Assembly (NCBI GenBank): GCA_963576475.1
Contig: OY754980.1
Coordinates: 26,367,486-26,431,485 of the forward strand
Length of the DNA: 64,000 bases
From: Molanna angustata
Lineage: Eukaryota; Arthropoda; Insecta; Trichoptera; Molannidae
Direction of reading: 5' to 3'
Shown here: piece by piece, positions 34,405 to 45,429 of the stretch
Position numbering within the stretch: the first letter of the stretch is position 1
Layout: every line of letters starts with the position of its first letter
Notes under the pieces: generated by a model
Databases searched by the model: none
What the model saw: only the letters and a program-made list of their open reading frames with translations
Told to the model about the DNA's origin: nothing
Program-made: the position numbers and the translations under genes

Positions 34405-35520
34405 CTGAAGTAAAGTTGTTTAAAAAAAAAACAAAATAGAAAATAACATAGCATGGAAATAAATAGGTAATTTATACACAAAAGACCATCGAGGGGAGAT
34501 GGGGTGATTTCTGAACTAAAGAAAAAACCAAGGAAGACAAGAAATAAAAAAAATCGTTTTTTTTTAATTGTAAACAACGAAAACAACGTAGATACCACAA
34601 TTGTATAAACTTATCTCTTTCTTAAAAATACACAGAAAAAATCTGTACGTTAAAAAATACATTGGTTGATAAAAGTTCCAAAAAGATTGAAGTGAAGGCA
34701 AACGCTCCAGGGACTCGAATTCTTATATCAGCCCTGTTAATCTCGAATACGAAAGCGAGCGAGAATATATATTATTTTGTATGTACCGAATATGAAATGT
34801 TAATATCATTAAGAAAATGAAATATGACTTATGATTGCAGCGAATTATGAAACCAGAGTTAATCGAATTTATATTGAGATGCTATTGTAAAAACTTCCAA
34901 ATGATTGCCTTGTCTAGTACATAAGTGTTCCACTACGTGCGTGTTTCGAAAATATACTGTGTCCATGTAGATTACTATTTTAATTGAAACATTTTGTTAC
35001 ACAATGGACCGAGAAGAAAAATATTCATACGAATACATAACTAACAGTTGAATTAATTTAAGATCAATATTGTCTTAATAAAGAGGAAATGAAATTAAAT
35101 TGAGTGATAAATAAACAAGGCGAAACCTGACGACAAATATAAATAAATAAGTACCAGTTAGTTTATAATAATTGTTACATAGTATGTATGTCTGAGTGCA
35201 CTGAATTTCAATTCGAAAAATTTAAGACAAAATATTCTTCTTTCTCCTTATCGCCATTTAATATTTATATTTTTGATCGGCTCTATTAATTCGTCATCAC
35301 CGCGAGCGATACTCTCACACAATTAACGCACTTCATAGCTCCTTATCAACACCACTCTTCCACGTGGCACAGAGTCAAGCTATACCTTTCCGAAAAATGA
35401 GATAGGGAAAGAAATTATGACGAGATTGGCAAAGAACGATAAGAAAAAAATAATCAGGGACCTACTCACTTGGTGATTGAAGCGTGCCCTGCAAAATATT
35501 CTTTTGCTGTAGTACATACA
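34405..35520. other. AT-rich region without recognised genes
   Basis: No domain or repeat family was recognised. Confidence 0.45.
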
Positions 35521-35526
35521 CAATTT

Positions 35527-35815
35527 TGTAATCTGGTTGGTTGGAAGAAAGTGCCTAATGACAATAAGTTGGTTAGGTATCTGACTGCTGATCCAAGGGT
35601 CCCGGGTTCGATTCCCGGTGGAGACACAGTTTTTAATTGTGTTTTCAGTCTGGATCTGTGAGACGATAAATACCGGAAGTCTCCAGAATGTGGCAACTTG
35701 TTATTGGGTGCGTGTTAAATAATTATTTGACATAGCACCTGTTAGTTGCCCGAGAAGCTACATAAAATAAAATAAAATAAAATAAGCTCGCCAGTGAACA
35801 ATATATTTATAATTA
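35527..35815 (+). mobile_element. LINE 3' tail interrupted by SINE A
   Basis: The tail TTGTAATCTGGTTGG, TTGGAAGAAAGTGCC, TAATGACAATAAG stops near 35569 and resumes at 35787 with CTCGCCAGTGAACAATATAT. Together they match the intact tail at 15865. Confidence 0.75.
35570..35786 (+). mobile_element. tRNA-derived SINE, family A (5'-truncated)
   Basis: It retains GTTAGGTATCTGACTGCTGA, the B box GGTTCGATTCC, GGTGGAGACACAGTTTTT and the shared body. It ends in a (TAAAA)n tail and AATAAG. The tail-side AATAAG repeats the AATAAG just before the insertion, a likely target duplication. Confidence 0.85.
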
Positions 35816-36023
35816 AATTAAATAAAATATCTTAGTTTCTAAACACGTTGAGTATTTTTATGCCAACAAGTTTCGGAGACGTAACCGCTCCTTCGTCCGG
35901 TTATGTCTCCGAAACTAGTAGTTATAAAAATACTCTACGTGGTTAGAAACTAAGATATTTTATTTTATTTAATTATATTAGTGAAAATGTGCCACAAAGA
36001 ATTAGCAGCAAAGTATGAAGATA
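35811..36023. mobile_element. Small foldback module with GAAAC cores and 14-bp direct repeats
   Basis: AACAATATATTTAT at 35797-35810 and 36024-36037 brackets 213 bp. Inverted arms at about 35817-35887 and 35898-35966 each contain CGGTTACGTCTCCGAAAC or its near match, AAAAATACTC and ACGTGG/ACGTTG. The complement strand of the left arm has GAAGGAGCGGTTACGTCTCC then GAAAC, a degraded hammerhead-like order. GTGCCACAAAG near the right end is shared with the module at 53.7 kb. Confidence 0.65.
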
Positions 36024-36039
36024 AACAATATATTTATTT

Positions 36040-38040
36040 ATATAACGTATAGAAATATAAATAAATAAATAAAATTAGTTTTTAAAACAATTGTGAATAT
36101 TGCATTTATAAAAGTAATTACATTCAATGTATATTACAACTCGCTCAATGTAGCAGCAACAATTATTGTGTATGCCGAATTTGGAAAACAATATACATAT
36201 TGTCATGACTAACTGATTCATACTCTTCACTCATCAAATCACTTCTTCCGTCAAATCTAGTAGACCAATATGTTTTAATAAATGTAACGATTTGTGGATA
36301 ACCGAACGATTGTACGCCACAAACAAACAACAAAAATACATAATTTCACCCAACCGAAATAGATGTGAGAGACAACTTACACCAACGAGACACATCTGGA
36401 CTGAAATATGACAGTTCAACCCGTAGTAGGTGAGGATTAGAGAGATGTTTGTAATTCTCAACGGGTGGATTATAAAATAAAGACCACGATTCTTGTATAT
36501 CCGAAGAAGATTTACGATGTCGTATAATGACTGGTGAAAAAAGCCAAATTTCTTGTTTATCCTACACAATGATTTATATTGTTGCTCGTTCGGCAGATGC
36601 GCTATATCGACCGGTACCTCAGCAACAACAGATTTGATTCCAAGTTCGACACTCGAAACGTAATTTATTATTATTTACCAACGTGTGTATGTGTAATCTT
36701 CGAGAACTGAATCTAAAAAAAAATCATTTTCTCATGCTGTGTTCAAGTTCTAACGGAGTTTGGTGATCATAGTGGCAATTTGGGCAGCGAACAATCATCC
36801 TTTTCTTGTGAGAAGTCTCCGTTGAAGGAATTTCACAGAGGAAGCTAGAGACTTCAATTACAGACCTAGGAAAATCGGTTGAAATGAATAGGAAATACCC
36901 AACTCTGATTTGATTGAATACTTGTTTACAGGTAAATATGCCCGTCTATATGACCTGGGAATAGGTTGTAAAAACGAATGAAAATTATAAGCAAAAATGA
37001 TGTACAAAATAAATGCATGTAAAAATTATATTGTTTTCCAAATGTTACATTTTTCGGGAAAGGTATTTTGAACCTGGCTTCCGGGTGCGCAGAGCGCAAA
37101 TTTGTGTATTTTTGCTTCGTTGGTATACGTGCGAATCGTCCCCCTTCTTGGCGAAACGGCTCAAGATATTTGGCGACAACTATAGTTATAAACTCACACT
37201 TACCATTATATAGCATTAAAATTGATTTTACACATATCTAACCTTCTTTCCGCGCCGCTTTCATCTATCATGTGAATACATTTGAAGAAAAAACAACGAA
37301 AATGACAATTAAATATTTAGATAAAATATCTGATCAAATTGAAAATAAACTTAATTGTAAGAAATCAGTACAAGATATTGTTTGGTGTCGATTAAAATAA
37401 AATGATATCATTGCACAATATTTCATGTAACGTGACGCAACAGATGTCAGAGTTAATATTTCATTGGTCCACTATACTTTAAGTGAATAATGCGGGTTAC
37501 ACCAGAGGAGTCTTAAGGTATATATTTGATAGTATATTTTTCAACTGACTTTCAAAGCAAATCATTGTAAATATGGACATCGTTCGTTGAGGGCAAATGT
37601 TTTTTTTAATGTTTGAAAACTGTTACTTTTTATAGATCTCCAAAAGTAATTTGATGACGGCGGAATAAAAGTTAACAAATCAAATCTCTTTGTACATTGA
37701 TAACAATATATAGGAATGATCTACGATTTTAGCAACGTCACTCCTACAGTGCTACTCTCTAAAGTAAAGTAGATAATTTATAAGAAAACAGACGACATGT
37801 TAAATTCTAATTAGGGATAGGATTCCAGTATCTTAGTAATCCAATCATAGCGAATTCGAACCCCATATTTGCCTCGACCGATTTCATTCGCCTGTAGCAC
37901 AAGCATTTATGAGTATTTTAGGGAATGTATGAGTATGCATATGTACTATTCACAAGGACATATTGACTCTTTAAAAAATGTTAGGTTAGTGTAAAGACGG
38001 TGGACAAACGGATCACTTGATCCGGGCATATCCTATTTTT
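36040..38040. other. AT-rich region without recognised genes
   Basis: No family was recognised. A GC-richer patch at 37075-37180 is open in several frames but unassigned. Confidence 0.45.
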
Positions 38041-38044
38041 ACAT

Positions 38045-38238
38045 GTAATAATAATAATAAACACTTCCCCGTCAAGTAGCGAATTTATTGCCATGTGGAA
38101 AATTCTTCCAACTATAACCAGAGAATATTAGCGTGAGAAATAAATTAAATACATAATTTATTCTCTGCTGGAGATCGAACCCAGGACGTCCACACAGAAA
38201 CCAAACGGCTTACCAACTGTGCCACGGCGGTCGGCACA
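38045..38238 (-). mobile_element. tRNA-derived SINE, family B
   Basis: The minus strand has A box TGGCACAGTTGG, B box GGTTCGATCTC, CCAGCAGAG, a middle region with CTCACGCTAATATT, and a 3' tail TTGGAAGAATTTTCCACATG, GCAATAAATTCGC. The tail resembles the LINE 3' hairpin. Confidence 0.8.
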
Positions 38239-38390
38239 GTTAGCATAAGCACAGCAATGTACTTGTTTCAATGTAAGTGTATATTGGTTATAAAAAAAAG
38301 TAGGTACATCCTCTTATAATAATGAATATATCGGATATTTTCCATCAATTTATTGTCTTGACCAGGACAATCGACAACTCAGAAACATGA

Positions 38391-39064
38391 TTCAATAAAA
38401 CCCTGAGTTGGAGTTCCACAATATCAGTGCCAATGAGCTAAAGCGCTTTCGGCGATTACATCGTCTTACTGGGAGGCCACAATAAAAAGGTTGTTAGTAC
38501 ACAAAATAAAACCCTGAGATGGAATTCTACAATATCAGCGCCGAGTCAACATTGGCAAAATAAAACCCTGAGATGTAGTACTAAAGTATCAGTGACGTCA
38601 ACGTTGACAAAATAAAACAGTGAGATGGAGTACTAAAATATCAGTGCCGTCAACATTGACAAAATAAAACAGTGAGATGGAGTACTAAAATATCAGTGCC
38701 GTCAACATTGACAAAATAAAACAGTGAGATGGAGTACTAAAGTATCAGTGCCGTCAACATTGACAAAATAAAACAGTGAGATGGAGTACTAAAATATCAG
38801 TGCCGTCAACATTGACAAAATAAAACAGTGAGATGGAGTACTAAAGTATCAGTGCCGTCAACATTGACAAAATAAAACAGTGAGATGGAGTACTAAAATA
38901 TCAGTGCCGTCAACATTGACAAAATAAAACAGTGAGATGGAGTACTAAAGTATCAGTGCCGTCAACATTGACAAAATAAAACAGTGAGATGGAGTACTAA
39001 AATATCAGTGCCGTCAACTTTGACAAAATAAAACCCTGAGATGTAGTTCTACAATATCTGTTAT
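38391..39064. repeat. 52-bp tandem array with 104-bp higher-order pattern
   Basis: Complete units start at 38557, 38609, 38661, 38713, 38765, 38817, 38869, 38921 and 38973, with a partial one at 39025 and divergent edge units at about 38391 and 38503. The core is AAAATAAAACAGTGAGATGG then AGTACTAAAATATCAGTGCC. From 38661 on, units alternate AAAATATC and AAAGTATC. The unit derives from the tail of the hammerhead-like module at its left edge. Confidence 0.95.
38430..38485 (-). ncRNA. Degenerate hammerhead-like module at the edge of the array
   Basis: The minus strand reads GACGATGTAATCGCC, GAAAGCGCTTTAGCTC, then GGCACTGATATTGTGGAACT. The stem CGAT/ATCG followed by GAAAGCGCTT parallels the module at 24.3 kb; the CTGANGA part is mutated. 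Confidence 0.35.
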
Positions 39065-39065
39065 T

Positions 39066-39860
39066 TGATTTTCTCATACCTGAATACCGCGATTGAGCCA
39101 AGAGACTGTTTCGGAGAAGACCGGCCCCTTTCGGGACAATAAAATGCGCACCACATGGACTTTCTAATAAAGATATCGAACCATGGACCGAAAAGATAAA
39201 GCTGCGAGATGTAATCACAGAAAGAGATGTAGAGTAAGATTACATCATGGCCAACAAACATACACGAATAGAGACACGACCGCATTCAAAATTTATTCAT
39301 AAATAAATTTAAAGCATCAATTTGCTCTCTATACTTATCTATGTACATATGCATGTACACTACCTACCTTACCACTATCAAGTAGCACTGTTATTAACGT
39401 TGATATAAATTAAAATATATTGTACACGATTCGATTGTAATTGTACCTTTATATTTTTACAAGCACCTGTGGATTGAGACGTTCAATGTGTGTAAACGTA
39501 ATTATATTTAAAAATAAAATAAACAAAGATCAATTCAACTATTCAAACATATTTGCCAATCACTTTTTAACACGTTTTAAAAGTCAAATTATATTTCTAT
39601 TTGTTATGTTTTGCAAATTCTGCAATATCGCTTAAATGAGTATAATAACACGTTTAAGATTATTTATGACAAATAGAGTATTACTGGAAATAATTATTGA
39701 TTGTTAACAGAAACGACACAAAAGCTGGTCAAACCACTGATAGCTTACGTAAGTTACAAAATATGTATATAGAGAGAGATATATGTTAATAAGATAATAG
39801 ATTGTGATGTTGTTGATTACATGACACTCAGGTCCCAGAACCGAGATAGTAAAAGCAGCG
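39066..39860. other. AT-rich region without recognised genes
   Basis: Nothing recognised. Confidence 0.4.
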
Positions 39861-39869
39861 TATACTTAC

Positions 39870-40014
39870 TGTGATTGTTTTCTTTGAATGAACAGCAAAA
39901 CTTCAACAGTTTGACGAGTTGTAGCAACAGTTCCATATCTGGACATTTCACCGTTTCTACGGCAGGATATCTCCATAGATTAGGTGCAACATAAAAAGAA
40001 ACATCATGTACTTC
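39870..40014 (-). CDS. Candidate internal exon (unrecognised)
   Basis: On the minus strand 145 nt lie between an AG (40015-40016) and a strong donor CACA|GTAAGTATAC (intron begins at 39869). The open frame reads EVHDVSFYVAPNLWRYPAV, ETVKCPDMELLLQLVKLL and KFCCSFKENNH. A second open frame from an internal ATG (MSRYGTVATTRQTVEVLL) uses the same donor. The acceptor has a poor pyrimidine tract. No family is recognised, so chance is possible. Confidence 0.2.
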
Positions 40015-40730
40015 CTACATCTTGCGAGTCACAGACACCACTCGCCCTTCCAGTTGTGAACGAAGGAAACCATTCAAGAAACGACATATAAAAAACTTGT
40101 ATGTGCTAAACTGAGAGAAGGAAAATGCGTGACCGGTAAAGCGTTACATAAATGCAAGAAATGAAACGAGTTACGCAATACAAAAATGCACGATTGAATG
40201 GTTAGTTTATTGTTGGTGTTATATGTAGGTACTGTGTACATTCATACCAATATTATATCAATACGCGAATTGAAATGAAGAAAAGTGAGCGTCACAAATT
40301 TGTGTACACAAATATTTCTTGTGCTGTTGAGATAGACCAAGGAGGGGAAGACTCCAAACCAACCAACAAGTTGACGAATGTCTAGAAGGACACGAAGACG
40401 TTGGGTCCATAAAAAGAAGGATAATACTATAAAAGTTAGTGCACATTTCACACATAACACGAACATGAAGCAGATTGAACTTGTTAGGGCTGCCTAGAGC
40501 CAAATACTTTTTCTTCGAAGGATGAAAATCCTTGAATGCCTTTTTATGGAGCCTATTTCAACTGCATGCATTCTTTGTATGAATATTTAAAACCAAATTT
40601 ACCAGTACTTGGTGATTTTGAAAGTTATGACAGATTAAATCACTATTATATTATATCGTTAATGTTAGGACTATTATATTGATTTTTCAATATTGGACAC
40701 TGTCACTTCGTGGTAGAACTCCATAATGAA

Positions 40731-40951
40731 TTAAAACTATGAAAAATTTTTATATTTAATTTTACGTTCTACTTAAATTTTTTCGCAAACGCGACTCCCA
40801 TTCACCGGTATCGCTCTATGATGAGCGATACCGGTGAATGAACCATTCTGGCGATGCTCATCATAGAGCGATACCGGTGAATGGGAGTCGCGTTTGCGAA
40901 AAAATTTAAGTAGAACGTAAAATTAAATATAAAAATTTTTCATAGTTTTAA
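40731..40951. repeat. Perfect palindrome, 96-bp arms, 29-bp spacer
   Basis: 40731-40826 is the exact reverse complement of 40856-40951. Inside, ATTCACCGGTATCGCTC (from about 40800) also pairs with GAGCGATACCGGTGAAT on the spacer side, giving an alternative hairpin. The flank CTTCGTGGTAGAACTCCATA and the arms resemble, inverted, the interior of the TIR element at 49.8-49.9 kb. Confidence 0.95.
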
Positions 40952-40959
40952 CTATTATA

Positions 40960-42080
40960 TTGGATTTTTTTTTGATTATTAACATTATTTGATATCTTCT
41001 GAAAGTCGACTTAATTTATGGGTAATACAAAGAGCATATCAATGTACAAACTTTACCATAAAACCATAAAAATGAAACACCATTATGTACTATAATATAT
41101 AATATGATACTCGTTGAGAATTTGATGTAAAAAGTTACGTTGACCAACTTTTGTTTTTTTTTCTCTTTATGCTTTTCACCCAGAAAGGATGTTGCAGCCG
41201 TTACTAATCAGAAACATTACATTACACAGATTTAATCACAAAAATTCAAATAATAGTCATATCTTTATAACTGATTTAAAGATTAAACCATGAAACCGAG
41301 GAGAGTTCAGCCCAAGAAGGCAGCCCAAAAATTTGCAAACCTAAAAACTTTTATTTTATTAAAAAAAACGGATACGCATATTCGGGAAAATTAATACATG
41401 ATACAAACATATGCATATGTACCAATTGTATAATGCTACCTGATGGGAAGATTTTCATTTATGAATATTTAGACGATTCTCCTTTGATTTCAATTTATTA
41501 TGTACTACGTTTAAACGCTTAGAAAGGAAAGGACGGGGGATTGGTAAAGAAAAATATGACACCCAATGGTTTTTAATTTCATTTTTTTCATGGACTACGT
41601 CACAGCATACGAAATTTGTTCTTGTCTTTCGTGTGTAGAATATAATGAACTATGGAGCATTCATGCAAATATAAATGTTTTATTTATTTATGTATGTTTA
41701 GTCGGTACGTTAAATTCATAATAAATAAGTTTTATAGTAATGGAGACAAAAGATTCGAATAATTTTTAAATTGAGAGATAATTAAAAACGGTTTAATAAT
41801 TAATGTCCAACATAAAAACTGAATGAATGAATGTAAGACACGACACGACACATTCACAGGATGTCGGTATATTATGTGCCCCGGGGGCGACCGGGAGCGC
41901 AGAAGATGTTCGGATGTGGCCCCAGTCAATGGAGTAGTAGAAATCTAAAGTACCTACCACGACCACACTTGACCACGGCGACAGAGGAGAGGATGTTGAC
42001 CATTACAGAATACCGGTAAAACGAGGAGAATAAAAAAAACATAATATAATATGTACGCCAAATAGGATAGATGGTTAACG
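40960..42080. other. AT-rich region without recognised genes
   Basis: Nothing recognised. A GC patch (CCCCGGGGGCGACCGGG) at about 41880 is isolated. Confidence 0.4.
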
Positions 42081-42189
42081 GAGTTAAGGTAGGCGTCCAC
42101 AGTTCCGCACCGTATGGGGACGCAGCGTATCAAACGGATTCGCTTGTGGCAGTGCGTCCACTGTATCCGCAGAAATCAGATTGTCGACG

Positions 42190-42310
42190 CAACTGTCATT
42201 TGGTTTTTCGTAGCATTCGAAGTTTTGTAGTCATTCGGATAACTCGTGATGAATTTACTACACTTCTTGACATCCTGAGACCATATTTATTAACAAAATA
42301 TGGCGGAGTG
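42190..42310 (+). pseudogene. Possible Harbinger transposase N-terminal remnant
   Basis: Just inside the left TIR the plus strand reads VVIRITRDEFTTLLDILRPY. This resembles the RM----F--LL-L--P-I segment near the start of PIF/Harbinger transposases. The rest (DDE catalytic residues) is absent. The similarity is short and could be coincidental; the TIR context supports it. Confidence 0.35.
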
Positions 42311-42597
42311 CGTTTACTGATCGGCAATCCGTATAATGTCATTGACACGGGTCGGATTTTTGTATTTATAAGAATTGATTTTTTTTTTAATTTTATTTTT
42401 TACGCTTCGTATAATAATAATAATAAAGGTTTCTTTATTTCTCTTATAACAAAACATTATATGCAAAAGAAGACAAAAAAATAATAACATAAAGTAACAC
42501 TTATGCTAAAAAGCATAATTTTACACTAAACATTTTTTCATAGTAAATATTATCATAGTGTAAATATAAACAGTATAAAATAAATACTATAAATATC

Positions 42598-42815
42598 GTC
42601 TGCCTTCGTGGCTCAGTTGGTTAGATATGAATGATGAGCCAAAGGTCCCGGGTTCGAATCCCGGTGGAGACACAGTTTTTAATTGTGTTTTCAGTCTGGA
42701 TTTGTGAGACGATTAATAAAATACATCTCCAGAATGTGACAACTTTTTATTGGGTGCGTGTTACATTAATACTTGACATAGTACCTGTTAGTTTCCCAAG
42801 AAGCAATATATAAAA
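42598..42815 (+). mobile_element. tRNA-derived SINE, family A (most complete copy)
   Basis: A box TGGCTCAGTTGG (42609-42620) and B box GGTTCGAATCC (42651-42661) lie in a tRNA-like head of about 70 nt. It is followed by GGAGACACAGTTTTT, TTTTCAGTCTGGAT, TTATTGGGTGCGTGTTA and an A-rich end after CCCAAGAAGC. It has inserted into the Harbinger-like element. Confidence 0.85.
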
Positions 42816-43629
42816 AAATACATATATTCTATGTACAAAGTTGTCATTTTTAGTTTTTTATAGTTGTAATAATATTGTAAAAATAAGCTGTAAAATAATA
42901 CATTCGATAGTTGTACAGAGAAATACATTCGAATAGGGTTCTATGATTTTACATTTATGTATATAACTAAATTGAGTGTACCCTGTGTTAATAATAGTGT
43001 TGGACAATTATGGTATTCATTTTTGGAATTTTGATACGATATATAGTTCTATAGTTTTCACTAATACAGTCAGGGGGATACATTTTTTTATATATTTGAT
43101 TTGTAGTTATTCTTTTAAAAAGTGTCTGAGTGGAAGGTGTTTAGCCCTTGGGCAATGACGTGACGGTCCGATGCGAAATGCACTTGTATGAAATTCATAT
43201 ACAAAGAATACTAGAATCCACTTGATACGATGCGTCTGATCCGTACGATGCGGATCTGTGGACGCTCACCTCTACACGCCGTTTTGATATGAATTTTTAA
43301 CAAGCGCAAAATACAACTAAATGTCAGTCGCATCTCGTATGTATGATTCATACAATTACAGTAATAATAATTATTGTCTTCATACGATTATTGTAGTGGC
43401 CAACGGACCCGAATTCGGACACCAAATAATGAACTATGGTTTTTCTCACACTAATTCAAAAGCAGTATAATAGATTTTTGGTAGTAATTTATTTCATCGC
43501 GCAAAGCAATATATAGACGAGGAAAAAAAATATTAAAAATATCGTTGGTACATACTATTCTTATTTATATATACATACTTACATAAGCTGACAAAGACAA
43601 AATGTGTCTAAAATATGTATTTATTTATT

Positions 43630-43815
43630 TATTTCCCACGGCACAGATAGTTAGACGTCTGACTTCTGTGCGGGCGTCCTGGGTTTGATCCCTAACTGAG
43701 GAGAAATTTATTTAAATTCAATTCTTACGACAATACCTCTGTATTACCTACTGAAAACACTGGTTAGTTGGAAGACATCGCCATATGGCAATAAACTTGC
43801 GTAGGGTGCAAAGAA
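43630..43815 (+). mobile_element. tRNA-derived SINE, family B
   Basis: CCACGGCACAGATAGTTAGA, TTCTGTGCGGGCGTCC, the B box GGTTTGATCCC, ACTGAGGAGAAAT, then a LINE-like tail GGTTAGTTGGAAGACATCGC, ATATGGCAATAAACTTGC and TAGGGTGCAAAG. Confidence 0.8.
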
Positions 43816-43994
43816 GTGCATATTATTTTTAACCTAACCTTACAGAGAAAAAAAAAAGATTTTTGTTCGTAAATATGTACCTATGTAAGTAACAAACCAT
43901 AGATTTTTTCCGTTTATTTCCATACTACAACAGTTTCATATTTCAAGGTTTGAGTGTTGAGGTGTATTTATGAGGAAGTGTGTGATTTGTTATA

Positions 43995-44240
43995 GAATAA
44001 GAAATGAGTGATGACCGTCTGATAAAATAAGTATATATGGCTGAAAAAAGAGGAACGAAAAACAGAGGTCGGCCAAAGAAAAGCTGGCACGATCACATAA
44101 ATGGAGTTTTGAAAGATTGAGACGTTTGAAGTAAGAATAATAGAAGAGCGTGTATGAGACGATGAATGAACGTGAATGAAGCGAGCAATTTATTTCAAGA
44201 GAGAGGAGTCTGGTGTTCAATTTTCTCTGCCTACCCCAAA
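43995..44240 (+). pseudogene. LINE C-terminal remnant and 3' UTR
   Basis: A degraded frame with RGRPKKSWHDHINGVLKD, then frame-shifted RRACMRR and NEASNLFQERGVWCS, continues into a 3' UTR (TTCTCTGCCTACCCC, GACGTGATTGTATGG). It belongs with the fragments at 16.9 and 56.1 kb. Confidence 0.6.
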
Positions 44241-44929
44241 TAAGGAAATGACGTGATTGTATGGTGGTATTTGAGTGTGCGTATGTACGTGTAAAAGGAC
44301 ATGTATCCATCTTAAATATCCGTAAGGTGTGTGTAATGTGCATTTGTTACACCTCATTGATTCCAAATTCAAACACACATAGAAACTATTACATCTTCGC
44401 CAATTTCCGCACCAAACCCGTTGCGCCGGAATAGCGTTTTTTTTTATCTTCCCTACGACGACGCAAAAAGTCACCGGTCCAGTTCATCTCCTGTGTAACA
44501 TCCGAGGCAGGCTTCGCAGCCGGATGCTGATTCCGCTACGAGTCCATAGCCGCAGGTGGTTCTCATACGAACCAGACGAAAGATTAAAAAGACAAGTCAC
44601 GGAGAAGAAAGAAGCTCAAAAAACTTACCAAAGGCAAGCAAGACGCAATCAAAGACGTTAAACTTTTTTATCAGTTCGATTTATTTTATCTACAATGACT
44701 GTGGACATATTTTATACGTGTGTATGAACAGAAAACAGTTCACCTTTTAGAAAACCATCTAACGTAAGATAGAAGAAACGTATATCTAAAAAGAGCGCAA
44801 ACGAAATGTATTGAAGATAATAATATATTCAACCAATAAAATGATTCATTTCTCAACCGTTTGGGAATCTTACAATGAAACTAACAGTGTTTGAATCAAA
44901 TGAGTTAGGAATAAGTTTGCGGACGTTCA

Positions 44930-45050
44930 TTGAAGTGTATTTCCTACACAGTGTTGAAGAGAGTCGCTGAAGATCGAGCGGACGGGAGGAAGAGATGCAT
45001 CGATTTGCTGCCAGCCAATCCCCAAGATTGAAACCAAAGAAGAATAATGT
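44930..45050 (+). pseudogene. RTE-like LINE terminal scrap
   Basis: VLKRVAEDRADGRKRCI, then DLLPANPQD and NQRR, resembles the V-EDR--WR-L end of RTE ORF2 and stops in AAAGAAGAATAA. Confidence 0.45.
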
Positions 45051-45079
45051 ACATGATCTTATTATAAATTTGTCTCCGA

Positions 45080-45185
45080 AATACCATATTTTGAAATTTT
45101 TAACAATATCGTTCATAGTCCTTCTTAGCCATGTTCGATCCACTGCTGGATAAAGGCCTCTTCTAAAGATTTCCATTTGATTCAT
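45080..45185 (-). pseudogene. RTE-like LINE terminal scrap
   Basis: On the minus strand EAFIQQWIEHG follows an eroded upstream part. This is the conserved EA-VQQW end of RTE-group proteins, seen also at 63.6 kb. Confidence 0.5.
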
Positions 45186-45234
45186 AAAATTACCTTAATC
45201 ATTTATTTGAAACATTATTTTCTATAACTTCTTC

Positions 45235-45425
45235 TTCTTTAAATGCCCTGTTGGATCCCCCCAACGTCGGCGATCACTCCGGCGAATGTCTCCCTGTCCT
45301 AGGCTGCTTGGAACAGCACACTACACACTCCGGATGCCGGTCCATTCTCTTACATTGCGCAGCCAAGACATCTGTTTTCTGCCGGGTCCTCGGCGTCCCT
45401 CAATCTTTCTAGAACTGATAATTGT
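45235..45425 (-). pseudogene. RTE-like LINE C-terminal fragment
   Basis: The minus strand encodes SRKIEGRRGPGRKQMSW, LRNVREWTGI, then in shifted frames IRRSDRRRWGDPTGHLKKKK. This is the KI-GRRGPGRK--SWLRN-R-WTG tail of a LINE. A stop follows WTGIRSV. Confidence 0.75.
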
Positions 45426-45429
45426 AAAA

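Larger units (their letters stand above)
42087..43271 (+). mobile_element. Harbinger-like DNA transposon remnant with ~60-bp TIRs
   Basis: The left end AGGTAGGCGTCCACAGTTCC through CGTATCAAACGGATTC is mirrored by the right end (about 43212-43271; AGGTGAGCGTCCACAGATCC when complemented), about 80% identical. The flanking triplets are TTA (42084-42086) and CTA (43272-43274), consistent with a mutated 3-bp duplication as in PIF/Harbinger elements. SINE A is nested at 42598-42815. At about 1.19 kb including the SINE, it is internally deleted. Confidence 0.7.

Noticed and set aside
36926..37216. 96-residue minus-strand frame with possible coding look (EPFRQEGGRFARIP)
   Set aside because: The GC-richer patch is open in more than one frame on both strands and no family could be named.
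38557..39024. CRISPR-like array
   Set aside because: The units are contiguous 52-bp repeats without unique spacers, in a eukaryotic context.
42598..42668. tRNA gene
   Set aside because: A and B boxes are present, but the cloverleaf is imperfect and the same head with a common body recurs at other loci, so it is a SINE head.
44217..44474. 85-residue minus-strand frame
   Set aside because: It lies across a LINE 3' UTR and unassigned flank; no domain is visible.
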